Below are positions 1-10,878 of a DNA stretch of 64,000 bases, one piece after another. Every line of letters starts with the position of its first letter. Within the stretch, counting starts at the first letter, position 1. A program made the translations under genes and the position numbers. Source of the DNA: Miscanthus floridulus (Eukaryota; Streptophyta; Magnoliopsida; Poales; Poaceae); NCBI RefSeq assembly GCF_019320115.1, contig NC_089595.1, positions 110,190,461 to 110,254,460 of the forward strand, read 5' to 3'. Under the pieces are notes generated by a model. It was not told where the DNA came from. It did no database searches and saw only the letters and a list, made by a program, of their open reading frames with translations.

Positions 1-3000
1 TATAATGCTCACAAGCCAAATATTTGTTTCTCATGGGTCTCGATACGAAGGAACACATCCAGGTCGTCGTGTACATCCATTATGTCCTTCGACGTTTGGT
101 TGTGGTGATTTCTGCTGAGCAGCTATCCAACGGCTGAAATTTACAAAATTAGAAATATATATAATACAGACTTATTTTCTGTATTCTTAGGGGGAGATAA
201 TAGTCAACTTATTTACTTTATTTTTAAATAACAAACCTGGTCATGAGATTTTGGATCAGATAGGCCTTCCTCCTTGGATCAAGAGTAGAATCTCGAGAGA
301 CCTTTCGAATCTCAGCCTCAAGCTCACTCTGGTTCATTCGGAAGATGTCCTTCCAACCAGGCCTAAACATCTGATCATTTTGTTCAAGATTCTCCTGAAA
401 ATGATTTTCTACAAGGACAAAGTAAAATATCTCAGTGACATAGAAATCATATCCACCATTCTAGAGGAGAGAAAACCAACTGAACAAACCTTCTGAAAGA
501 GTAGAAGCCTTGTCTGATGGGTCAGATGAAGTTGAAGGTCCCTTCCACCATTCATTTAGCCATTCATCGAACATTGTATTTTTCGTTGCTTGCTTCCATG
601 TATCCAGCACCATGTTCTGTTCCTCTAGACTAAGTGCTGATGTAACCCAAGGTAACATTGACTGCAGAACCTCAGCACCAGTAGTTCCAATTATACGCCC
701 GATAATCTTATCCTGCTCGTCTACAGAAAAATGTTTATCGAACAATGGCCCACAACTCAAGTTCTTCTCTGTGAACGTGATTTGACAACGTGACATGGAT
801 AGACTTGCATAATCCTTGAAGCTTTGTCAAAAGTTCATTACGCTTTTTAGCCCAATCAATCTCATTATTTGAAATATCATTTGTTCCAGCTTCAACATCA
901 AGAGGATGGCTCAAACCATCATGTAGTTGAGAAAGTTCAGATAGGACAATGGATATATCTTGGAACAATTCTTCTTCCTGCTTGTGATCAAGAGTGTATG
1001 AATGACTAACATTGTGCAATGTCTCCTTTGATTCAAGAGCAGGAAATACAATCTCATCTTCAGCATTGCTGTGTGCTCTATATAGACCCCACAGTAAACG
1101 AAACCTTCCGATAAATTGGCGAAGGCAAGATTCATTCCCGTCAATAAGCTTTCCAGACTCCACATCCAAAAACTCTAAATCCTTACGAATTGCCTTGTGG
1201 AATTTGAATATGGTATCAATTGGCTTAGAAATGTTATCTGGGCTAGATAATACTGCATCTGTCTCCCATGAAAAAAGGCTTGAATATAATGAAGGTGCAG
1301 AATTATTGTAAGGCAGAGAGCGAAAGGATTTTGCAGGGGTAGATGAATTAACACCAAGGTAGCTACTTTCTACTCTTAACCTGGGAATGTAGCAGGGTCT
1401 GTTGTTACATGGCGAGGCTTCAGTATCCGCATTTTGTGAGCAGTGACTTCTGTTAATATTAGTGCTAGATTCTCCATGACTTGCTCGCTTAACTGGTTTC
1501 GAAAAAGCTCCATTGCTACTTACATAACATGGACAGAATGACTGGCATGTTTTGGAACCATTTCCATCTGATGCACAGCCCACTGCTCCTGATGTGCATA
1601 TGAACTTTCCAGGGTTGGATGTGTCCTCCAGACGACCTTTGCATGCCCAGCCGGAGAGAAGGGTAACCAATGCAGTTTCAGAGGAAGGTGCTGCGATGCA
1701 TTCAATAAATATAAAAATTAGGAAAGCTATGTGAAGCTGTTGTATTATTCAAGAGAGGTAGAAACATAACAGAGACAACCTGCTAATCGCATATTCTGAA
1801 GAAAAGACACTGCCTCTGCATCATTCAGTTTCACTACAAACCATGGTAGAACACATTCCAACAGCTTTAGTGGCATGACACAGAGACTCTGATATAAAAG
1901 TTCCCTCTGTTTCTCTGGTGAGAACTTTATCCTAGCTTTAGGAAGTACCTGAGTAATAAAGGTAAACAAGACCTGATGATCTGTTGGGCAAGTAGGGTTA
2001 ACATTCTGACTGATAGGACAGCAGTCCCAGCTTCTTTAGTACTAAACTAACCTTTATTTCCTCATCATTGAAGTGACTCTCAATTTTCTGCATTATTTCG
2101 TCAGCTTGTGAACATAACTCAGAATGAAAATCAACTACAGTTGACTTGGCTCCTGTTATTTGAATTTGTTCAATTAAACTCCTAAATTCATTTAACCGCT
2201 GTTCTTCTTCAGCATGCTCCTGTACAAAAGATAATTCACCATCCACTGCAGGGAATATAACTTGATCCTCGGCAATACTGCAGACCAACAAAAATCAACT
2301 GATGAAACTAAGAAATCAAGATAATAGACTTCACCGGAGAGCACAAAAAAAACATAGTTGGATATAAAACATCAAGTGTTTGACCAAAACAATAATCTAT
2401 ATTATAGAGAAGCAAAATAAAGAATATTTTCTAGCATATGGCTAGTATTTCTACCTCTTAACTGTGGCATCTGATGCGTCTAAAGCATCTATCAGAACAT
2501 TAACAATTTGTTGTCACAATACATGTAATATAATGTGCAGCCGAATAAGTATCCGCAAATCTAACATGATAAAAGAATATTCACATGAGTTGAGATTCGA
2601 AGCCTCATACCTGTGGAAAATGCACACATCTGCAATAAATTGCAGCCTCATATTAAAGCCTGCTATGTCAGAAAAATCTCCAGACTGCTGTATCCTTTTC
2701 GTCTCGTCTGCTATATCCCTCAGTTCTCTCCGAATAGCATTGTGCCAATACAGAATTTCATCAATTGGATGTGTGACAAGCTGACTAGATTCTGTGGACT
2801 TCCTCTTTCCAATTTTGGAGTGTTCAAGTGAACATACATGTTTATCTATTCGACCAGAGCTAGACTCACACGTAGAACTGCTTTCTGAATAAGGATCACT
2901 AATACCTTGTGCTATTGTTCTGAATGATTTCCCTCCAAACCACGTGAAAACAATCTTCACAAAGTAAAAAAACTAAATTAAGTGAGAGACACCAATAATT

Positions 3001-5356
3001 TTACAAATGCAAAGTTAAGATGTGTGATGCCATAATCATGCGGACCTCTTGGAGGAGTTTTTCTCCAGGAACTATTTTACTTAGGCAGTCAAGAATATCT
3101 TGATTCTCATCAGTTGAAACAGAAGAAGATACCCATGGAAGGAATTTTGCCATCATATTTATAGGGATACTACATAAGAACTGCCAGACCAGATCTGCTT
3201 GCTCTTCGTGTGAAAACTTCTTGATGAGCAACGGGAAGACCTGCAAAGTTTTCGGAAGATTAGACCCGTTATATGCCCTGCGTCCCAGCTGCTACCACGA
3301 AGGATGCAAATTGTGAAGTTACTACAGATTCATCATGTTTAGCGTGTTGCTCAGAAAATGTCTAGAACTACATATGGGAGTATAAACTATAAAATTATGG
3401 ATGTTTTTTCCTCTCAAACGTGTAGAAGAACCATCAACCATGTGTCATGCATCGAATAGAGGAACCGGTTCAATTGCAAAAATACTATAGATGTGACAGA
3501 GAACACTAAAAGATTGACAGATATTCCTTATTCCTTATTAAACTAATTGAGCATGCCAACATGTCTCATACTCATACAACCACTTGATAGAGAAACTGAA
3601 GGCCTGCGAGCCATATTTCATTATTTCTCAAATTACATTCAAATGGCAGGACAAATTAAGCAGGGAAACAGGAATACCTGTTCTTCTTCCTTGGACATGT
3701 GTTGGGTAACAAACGTCCGAATTGCTCCAGTACAGGATGCAAGTTCCCTCCGAATAGCATCATCATTCTGCACATCCAGCTGTAGCAGAGTGAAGAGATG
3801 TGCGAAGAGATCATTTTCTCCTTTGTGTTCAAGAGAATATGTCCCTGCGACATTTTTCACTCGAATATCAAGTGCTGGAAAAATAACCTGCAATCATCAA
3901 AAGAAAAGTCTTATACCACAAATGTTCTGTGCATCACGACGGGCTTACAGTTGGCCAATAAATTTCCAGAAATACACCGATCTATGGGCATTAAAATCAG
4001 CAATTAATCTATGATAAAAACATGCAAGGTCCATGCTTTGAACAGATGGTATAATAGGCCCAGCATTTCCCTGTATGGCCATATGAAACAGGAACAGTAG
4101 TTGTAATTGCACATAGGAAGTTAGGAACATATTTGTTTGTAACAATTGCACTGTGTGGATTGCAACCTTCATTTGATCCAAACACCAAGATTCTAACAGG
4201 AAGGATTGTTTCTTAGAAAATAAATAAATAATGTACTCCACTGTAAACAATTTGCAGTAGCCATGCTACTCTAACAAGCACCATGAAACATGTAATTGGA
4301 GATGAAACCCCAAGACTAAGGTGCTGTCAAGGTTGACAGTTTACTTTAAGACATAACTGGACGTTCACGTCAGAGTGACAGTAAAATCCAGCAAATCGAC
4401 ACTGATGTCACACACCAGCTAATTGTTTACAGTCACATGGCCTGTACACGTACACGCATATCATACTGCAATTGAGAATAATCAAATCGCCCAGCTAACT
4501 AGCTGCAATTGAAAACTCCTTCCGTTTTCAGATCATGTCGACGCAACCGCAATTCAGCCCAAACCCAAGGCAGATCTTCTTGTTGAGTTGTGATCCAAAA
4601 TCAGTTATGTTCAAGATAAAGGCTAACTTCTGACGGAGCGAAGCGAGGCCCGTCGCCGGGAGTCTTGGGCCGAAGCGACAGATCGTCCATCTCTATATAT
4701 ACCTCCTGTAAGCCGTCGTCTTGGGATAAGAAAAGTTGTAAATCCCCGACGTTTGTAACCTCACCCGATATAGTGAAGATTTGCTGGGTGGTGCCCGTGG
4801 TTTTTCCCTTCTTCCTTGGGAGGGTTTTCACGTTAAAAATCTAGTGTCCCTGAGTTTCTTCGTCGTTTATATTGCCTATCGTTTCTAACACTTCTGAGCC
4901 TAATCGACAATTCCGCGGACCCTGAACACTTTCCCCCGCCGCAATCACCACAATTCCGCTGGCTCATATGCACGAGGGGCATTCGTAGAAACCACAATCC
5001 CAGTACGAAACGACTGCGAAACAAAAATGCGACGAGGAACAGCAGAATCCCCGGCGGCGCGGGCGCGCCGCACTACGTACCGCGTCCTCGGCGTCGCAGT
5101 GATGCCTGTAGACGGTGAAGAGGAACCTGCAGCGCGCCTCGAGCGCGGCCACGTCCCCGCCCGCGCGCCCCGTGGCGAGCCGCACCGCCGCGGCGTGCAT
5201 CCGCTCCAGCTCCGCGCGGATCGCCTTGTGGAAGTATACGAAGATGAGCACGGGCGCCTCGGCCGCCGACCCTCCCGCGCCACCCTCGGACAGCGGGGGT
5301 GGGGACCGCGGGATCGCCGCGGCAATCGTGCCCTCTCCGGCCATCGGCGTCGCCAT
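1..5356 (-). CDS. HRZ1: BRUTUS/HRZ1-like hemerythrin E3 ligase, partial and frameshifted
   Basis: Iron-binding ubiquitin ligase of the HRZ/BTS family, which represses iron-deficiency responses by targeting nuclear transcription factors (family knowledge). Exons read on the minus strand: 5356-5081, 3887-3678, 3240-3046, 2954-2611, 2277-2052, 1948-1780, 1690-490, 408-237 and 133 to the left edge; all introns are GT-AG with consistent phases. Three HHE hemerythrin domains are visible: one starting with FHKAI near residue 43 and HCDAED near 86; one with WHNAI near 298; and one with FHKAI near 638 followed by HSNAED. The CHY zinc finger, RING and rubredoxin-like end lies outside the window. The start chosen is ATG at 5356, just upstream of the first HHE domain. 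An extra G near 749-751 breaks the conserved ELELW-PLFD junction, so the frame stops at 735-737, giving about 791 residues. Two further extra bases lie in the last visible exon. Three HHE domains point to HRZ1 rather than HRZ2. Family certain; functional state uncertain. Confidence 0.9.
3888..4580 (-). other. Distal part of HRZ-like first intron
   Basis: Part of the roughly 1.2 kb first intron (3888-5080). It is AT-rich, and I see no coding potential or recognisable repeat before the solo LTR at 4581. Confidence 0.5.
4581..4890 (+). mobile_element. Solo Ty1/copia-type LTR, 310 bp, in HRZ intron 1
   Basis: Starts TGTTGAGTTGTGATCC and ends TCGTTTCTAACA. It is flanked on both sides by the perfect 5-bp direct repeat CTTCT (4576-4580 and 4891-4895), the usual target-site signature of LTR elements. 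A TATA-like stretch (ctatatatacc) lies near 4692-4702. The same LTR, missing about 130 bp of its middle, starts the gag-bearing copia fragment at 54065-54242, where it is followed by a primer-binding site. That identifies this copy as an LTR. No internal element sequence remains, so it is a solo LTR, presumably left by recombination between LTRs. Its orientation is opposite to the host gene. Confidence 0.88.
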
Positions 5357-6218
5357 GCTCCGGCTGCGGCTGCGGTGCGCCTGCGCGGTGGCTCCGTGTG
5401 TGCTCTGTCTGGTGCGCGTCCGGCTCTGCGCTCGGTTGGCTATTTTTTTAGCTTTTTTTTTTACCGGTTGATTTGTTGTTTTCCGTTCTGTGGGCTGCTT
5501 TATGCTCGCGGCCAATCAGCAACGGAACGGGACGGCGCGTGGTGGCGCCGTGGTCTGTGGACTCCGCCTCTGCGCCTGCGTGGTGGGTCGTGGCCTCGTG
5601 GGTGCCTGAGTGCCTGAGTGCATGTGCCTCTGCTTTCTCACCTTGTAGTGGGATTGCATTTAAGGTAGAAGAGCATGTTTGACTTGTCTAGGTTGGGAAG
5701 GCACGTTGGACGTGGTACGAATTAGTTTTATTTACAAAATTTATACCTATTGGTTTCAAAATAGTGTACGTCTCGTTTGGTGAGAACTCAAAAATAATTG
5801 AATTTGACTAAATATATAAAAAAATATTATTAATTGTGTATAATAGTATCATTACATTCATAGATATATTTTTATAATAAACTTATTTCTATTTTGGAAT
5901 AGAGGGAATACTTTGTATCTAAATCTAATCTAATATTAATGAGTAAAGACTTTTCTCCTCCATCCGTCTCTATCTATCACTCACTCTTCTTTCATCTCTC
6001 ACTCTCATCTTCCCCTCACTCTCTACTCCGTCCGATAGTCTCCTACTCACTCTCACTCTTCTCTTCGTCTCTACCATGTTAGTCTCTTACTCACTCTCAT
6101 CCTTCCCACACTCTCCATATCCTTTCCTTACTCTCTGCTCCGATTCATCAATCTTTTACTCAATCATCTTATCCCTTACTTTCACTCTTCTCATTTTGAA
6201 CTTAGGTCCGGAAGTCAT
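5357..6218. other. HRZ upstream region with pyrimidine-rich repeats
   Basis: Presumed promoter and 5' UTR of the minus-strand HRZ-like gene, followed by AT-rich DNA near 5700-5935. That stretch ends in ggaatagagggaata, resembling a decayed Stowaway terminus. From about 5950 to 6210 it is a degenerate pyrimidine-rich tract built from variants of tcactctc. The tract continues on the far side of the element at 6222-7273, so that element inserted into it. No convincing gene. Confidence 0.5.
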
Positions 6219-6221
6219 TTA

Positions 6222-7273
6222 GCATGTGTTTGGTTGGGTGGCCAACCCCTAGCCTGGCTCCCTAGAACCAATTTTGGCATGTTTGGTTGCCTAGAAGTGG
6301 GCTAGAGCCTGGCTAGGGCTGGCCATCCGTACTGCTATAGCCTGGCTAGGAGCCTGGAAGTAGGCCCGAACCAGCCCCGTGCTCCTTTCTTGTCACCGCC
6401 CCGCCCTCACCTACCGGCTACCGGACGCGAAGGAGGATGACGTGGAGGTCCCGAGCGGCGACGGAAGTCCCTGCTCGTCATCCCCTGCTCGCAGAGCGGT
6501 CCATGAGCACGGCGAGCTGCAGCCTTCTTCTTGCCGCTAGTGGCCTCCACCTCCCTGTGCTGCGCGGCGGCGTGCCCGTTCGCCACCATGGAGAGGGTGT
6601 GCGGCCAAGGAGGCCGCCGTGGAGGTCGTGCTCGTGCGCGGCGAGGGGAAGGCCGAGGCCGGGCTGTTGCAGGTGAACGATGATGCCAAGATGGCCGGCC
6701 TCGCATCCGCCTTCCCCCCACCCGCTTCCCCGGCCACCTGCCTCCACCCGCGGTCGTCGGAAGAAACAACAGTAGTCGTCCGGGTAATGGCCATCCTCGC
6801 CCCCGCCTCCACGGCCTCCCTCCGCCTATGGCCGTCGATGCACCTGTTCAAAGATTCGAGCTGAGGCCGTAGCTGTCCACGGAGATTGAAGGTGCAGGCG
6901 GTCCAGCCACCGCGCTTGGAGCGAAGGGTGGGGTGGCCGCGGAGGTCGACGAAGCCTTCCTTGGTGTACTCCCCTCCTCCTCCCTCGTCGTTCTCCATGA
7001 ATGAACGCTACAGCTGGCTCAAGGCCAGAGGCCAGTGCGATGGTGATGCAGCACACATGTTTGATGGATTGCTTCAAAGGGGTTAACTTACCTCCTCAAA
7101 GAGAAGGTGATTCTATTCAAGCAAAACCAGCTAACCAAAAGCACCAAAACTTATCCAGGCTAAAGCAATCACTCTAATCAAATAAGTGGCGGTTGGCTTG
7201 TTCTAACTTGGCTAAGTCTAGCCTAGCTCAGAAGCTAGCCAGGCTAGAAATTAAACACGAACCAAACACACAC
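6222..7273. mobile_element. PIF/Harbinger-type non-autonomous element, 1,052 bp
   Basis: Ends are imperfect inverted repeats: GCATGTGTTTGGTTGG on the left, and on the right the complement of GTGTGTGTTTGGTTCG. It is flanked by TTA on both sides (6219-6221 and 7274-7276), the target preference of PIF/Harbinger transposons. The interior is strikingly GC-rich (about 6400-7000) and contains a forward gctagagcctggctagg-type motif and its complement near the right end. No transposase was recognised. The GC-rich core could be captured host sequence, but I could not identify a source gene. Confidence 0.65.
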
Positions 7274-7276
7274 TTA

Positions 7277-10200
7277 CTCACTCTCGCCCTTCCCTCACTC
7301 TTTGTGTCCTTCTCTCATCCTGTGCAAGATGCCCGCGCAAGTCGCAAGGACGACGACGGTGATGATTCGTGCCTCTCCTAGATCTGCGCAAGACCAAAGA
7401 AGGTGTGCGGACAACGCCGGGATGGCTAGGCCGTGGTGTTATGTGGAAGGGCTCCTGTGAGGGTGCGCACACTCAGTGCCTGCACTCATGGTCGCACAAG
7501 AGATGTGCGAGTTCCTTTGTTGCCTTGAGGTCGCCATTGTCTCACCTAGCCACAGGGCCGGCATGCCCTTCTCTCTGACTTTTCGTTGGTGCTCTGCATC
7601 GGCTGGTCAGCGCCTCTCCGCCCCGGAAGCTACCGGATCTGGCATCACAACAGTCAGATCTATCCTTTTTGCAGTAGGTGATGGGTGCTTGCTGACAAGG
7701 CCACTCGAGGTGAGGTCAACGAATGTCATGTCAGGTCTGCGGGCGTAGCATAGGAGGGGGCGATCATTCTCAGGCTTGTGTTGACAGTGATGTGTGCATT
7801 CTCAGTCTTGTTTGGTTGGTTTATAAACCGCTTGTGCTGATTTGTACGGCTGATTTGTTAGGAAAGAAAAATATTGTATCATTGCTGATAAGTCGGCTTA
7901 TATGAGCAGCCGAACAGACGGTTAGCTGGCCCTAGTGGGGCGCAACAACGATGGTTGGCAACGATGGCCCTGCCATAGTGCCATGGGCATGGCATTCCAT
8001 CTGAAATGACTCCATGAGCTTGGCTAGCGAGCAGTGTGCACTGGTGGACGACGGGCAACTTCACCTGGCTTCGTGGGTGCAGTTGAGTTGGTCACGCACG
8101 TAGATCTCAGACCACGTGCCATGGTGCTTGCAGGCTAGCTGTTGAGTAGTGGGTGCCTCTCTTTGTGCTGGTATGAGGTGGAATGCGTTGGGCAAGAGTC
8201 CCCTGGCAAGTGTTTGTCGTCGTCGCCGCCGACACCTTAGGTGAGGCGTAGTCCCCTTCCTTGGAAAGGTCCATTGAGATGCCTCCCCTCGTCCTAGATG
8301 TGGGATTCCTCTGAGGAGGTGATAACGGCGCTCAACGTGACAAAAACACGTCATCTAGAAGATCTTGCACCGCCTTATGCTGGTCTGTGTGGGACGCTTA
8401 ATGCTTATCTGCAAGCCGTAGGTTTTCGACGAGGCCAAGTTCTTTCGGGTTCACTGCTTGCTTTGCAGCGTGTCTGTGGCTCTTCTGAAGTAGATCAGCA
8501 GTGGCGAAGTCGGAGTTGCTTTTGTTGTGGGGTGCAATAAAACTCAACAACGATGACACGATGTGTTCACTTGTTTGGTTGTCTAGGCTTGTTGGGAGTA
8601 GGCGGCGACGTGTTAGACGCTTTGGCTGATGTTCGCCGTGAGCAGAACGAAGCTAAGTTCGGTAACAATGACACGCTCCCTACCTATTTTAAGGTTGCTT
8701 CGAAAAAAATGCAACTACAAAGACCTCGACTATCCAAAAGAGGAAAAAAAAAACACCAAATCGTTGACGTGCCGTGGCTGCCCATTGGTGCAAATTCATG
8801 CAGCCCATGCACACATGTGAGATGTGATGTGACCCGCCACCTGCTACCATGTCAGCTCCTCCAGGCGCTGCGTCGCCATAGCCTCGTAGGAAAGGAGAGA
8901 CGGCGTGCCGCGCGCCGCGTGCTTACAAAATCTGATGACCCATGCCGTGGTGTATTAATTAGCGTGTCTGATAGTAGTTGCATGCATGGGACGTTGACAA
9001 CGAAATTAATCAAGTGCAGAGTTATTTATTGCCGAATCTAGCTACCTAGGCGACCATAATTCTAAACTCGAGCATGCCATGCATTGATTTTAATTACTTT
9101 ACTATATATACGCGGTCTCTGTCGACCACAGATCCTGTCTGACGACCCCGCAGTCAACATTTCAGAGCCTGTTGAAAGATACTGCTGCACTGCCTTCGTC
9201 CTCAAAAAATGTATAATTCTAATTTACTATTTAGTCAAACTATCTAAAATTTGTTAAAATATATCGATCAGTATTTATAACGTGAACAGATATATATTAT
9301 TAAAAATATATCCAATGAAGAATCTTATAATACTTATTTTGGTATCATAAAGATTGGTATTTTTTATATATCAGAATTTGGCCAAAATCAAAGTAATTTG
9401 ATTTGGTACTGTACTAAAATTATATCCTTTTTCTGGATCGAGGAGGGGAGTATAAAATTACTCCACGGGTAGAACAAGCACTAGAGAAAGGGGTGTCTTG
9501 TTGGCGCTTGTTGCCCCCTCCACGTTCCCAAAGGGCAGAGGGTGGGTGCCTCTCAGATATTATATATGTACTATAGCTAGCAGTGATCAGTTTAACAACC
9601 CAGCAACCGGCAGCGCAGACTGGTGATCAGTTAAATTAACTATATATATGCATGGCCAGATTGTAGGAGGAATTAGGAAATACAGTATCACTGAGTATGT
9701 CGTGATTTGAGACGGCGTGCGTGGGTGATGACTGACTGGTGACTGGTGGGTGGGTGCTCCCTATCTACGACCCACCTCGCGTCGTGATCTCGTCCGGCCC
9801 GGAATATATATAATATATATAGCTAGCCAGCTAGAATCATACTAAACGCATGTTTAGATATTATAGAATAATTGTTAGGCAGCTAAGTTAGCTCAAATTA
9901 GCTCTAGCGTCTCCAAACAAGAGGGCTAATAAGTGGACTAGTTTTTTTAGTCAAGTCTTCAACTAGTTGTTAGTTAACTGGTTAACCAACCACAATTAGT
10001 TGGGGGCAGTTACTAGTTATGGTTAAAAATTAGGCTAAAATAGTTATGGTTGGCTAGTTAGTTATGATTTGACTAAAAAATTAGCTCACTTATTAGCTCT
10101 CATATTTAGATGCGCTAGAGCTAATTTTTAGCTAGCTAGAAATTAGTTCTTGTATTAAGCATGCTCTAATTTATACTAATTTTTAGCTTAACTATTAACT

Positions 10201-10539
10201 CGCCATGACCGTAAATACACTGGACTACACACTAAAGAAAACTATGCCGCATTCGACCCAGGTGGAGCCGTGGAGGTGGCCAGGCCAGTGGGCCATGCAT
10301 ATTTGGTCATGCCGTCCCAAATGGTCGGGTCACTTGTGATATATAAGTAGTTATATTTACTCTGTGTGATCCAGCAAAACCGAACTGATCCACTACATGT
10401 GATCGTGGTTGCACCATATTAGCCCGGGTCCGGCCAAACTGGTCCCTGACGGCTCATACTGAGAAAAATAAAGGCGATGGTGACATTTTGATTAGGTGAC
10501 AAGCAAGGACTGTCGAGAAAGTGGGAACCCTAATGCATG
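7277..10539. other. Intergenic region with MITE remnants
   Basis: No convincing gene. Open frames near 7476-7748 and 8553-9041 lack recognisable domains. Remnants seen: 7808-7918, similar to the 60129-60248 element family (pieces of gctgatttgtta and gaaaaatatt); about 9190-9456, a decayed Stowaway-like sequence ending gaggaggggagta; and 9840-10180, an AT-rich foldback rich in tagttagctag variants, related to sequence at 21360-21540. A TA-rich stretch near 9800-9830 is simple sequence. Confidence 0.45.
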
Positions 10540-10542
10540 TTA

Positions 10543-10875
10543 GGGTGTGTCTGATGCATGGACTAAAGTTTAAGAGATGTTTTATTGAATGTCGCGTGGG
10601 ATATTATATGGGGTGTTTGATACTAATAAAAAAACAAATTATAGAATTTGTCAGTAATCCACGAGACAAATTTATTAAGCCTAATTAATTCGTCATTAGC
10701 ACATGTTTACCATAGCACCACATTGTCAAATCATAGACTAATTATGCTTAAAAACTTCGTCTCGCAAATTAATCTCAATCTATGTATTTAGTTTCGTAAT
10801 TAGTCTATATTTAATACTCCATGCATATGTCTAGATATCCGATGGGACAGCGACTAAAGTTTAGGCAAACACCCC
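10543..10875. mobile_element. Tourist-type (PIF/Harbinger) MITE, 333 bp
   Basis: Left end GGGTGTGTCTGATGCATGG; right end GGCAAACACCCC, an imperfect inverted repeat with the left. The subterminal word gactaaagttta occurs inside both ends. TTA lies immediately outside both ends (10540-10542 and 10876-10878). It contains the caaattaatc / ttcgtctcgcaa words also found in the MITEs at 20879 and 52293, so these three share an ancestral family. Confidence 0.8.
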
Positions 10876-10878
10876 TTA

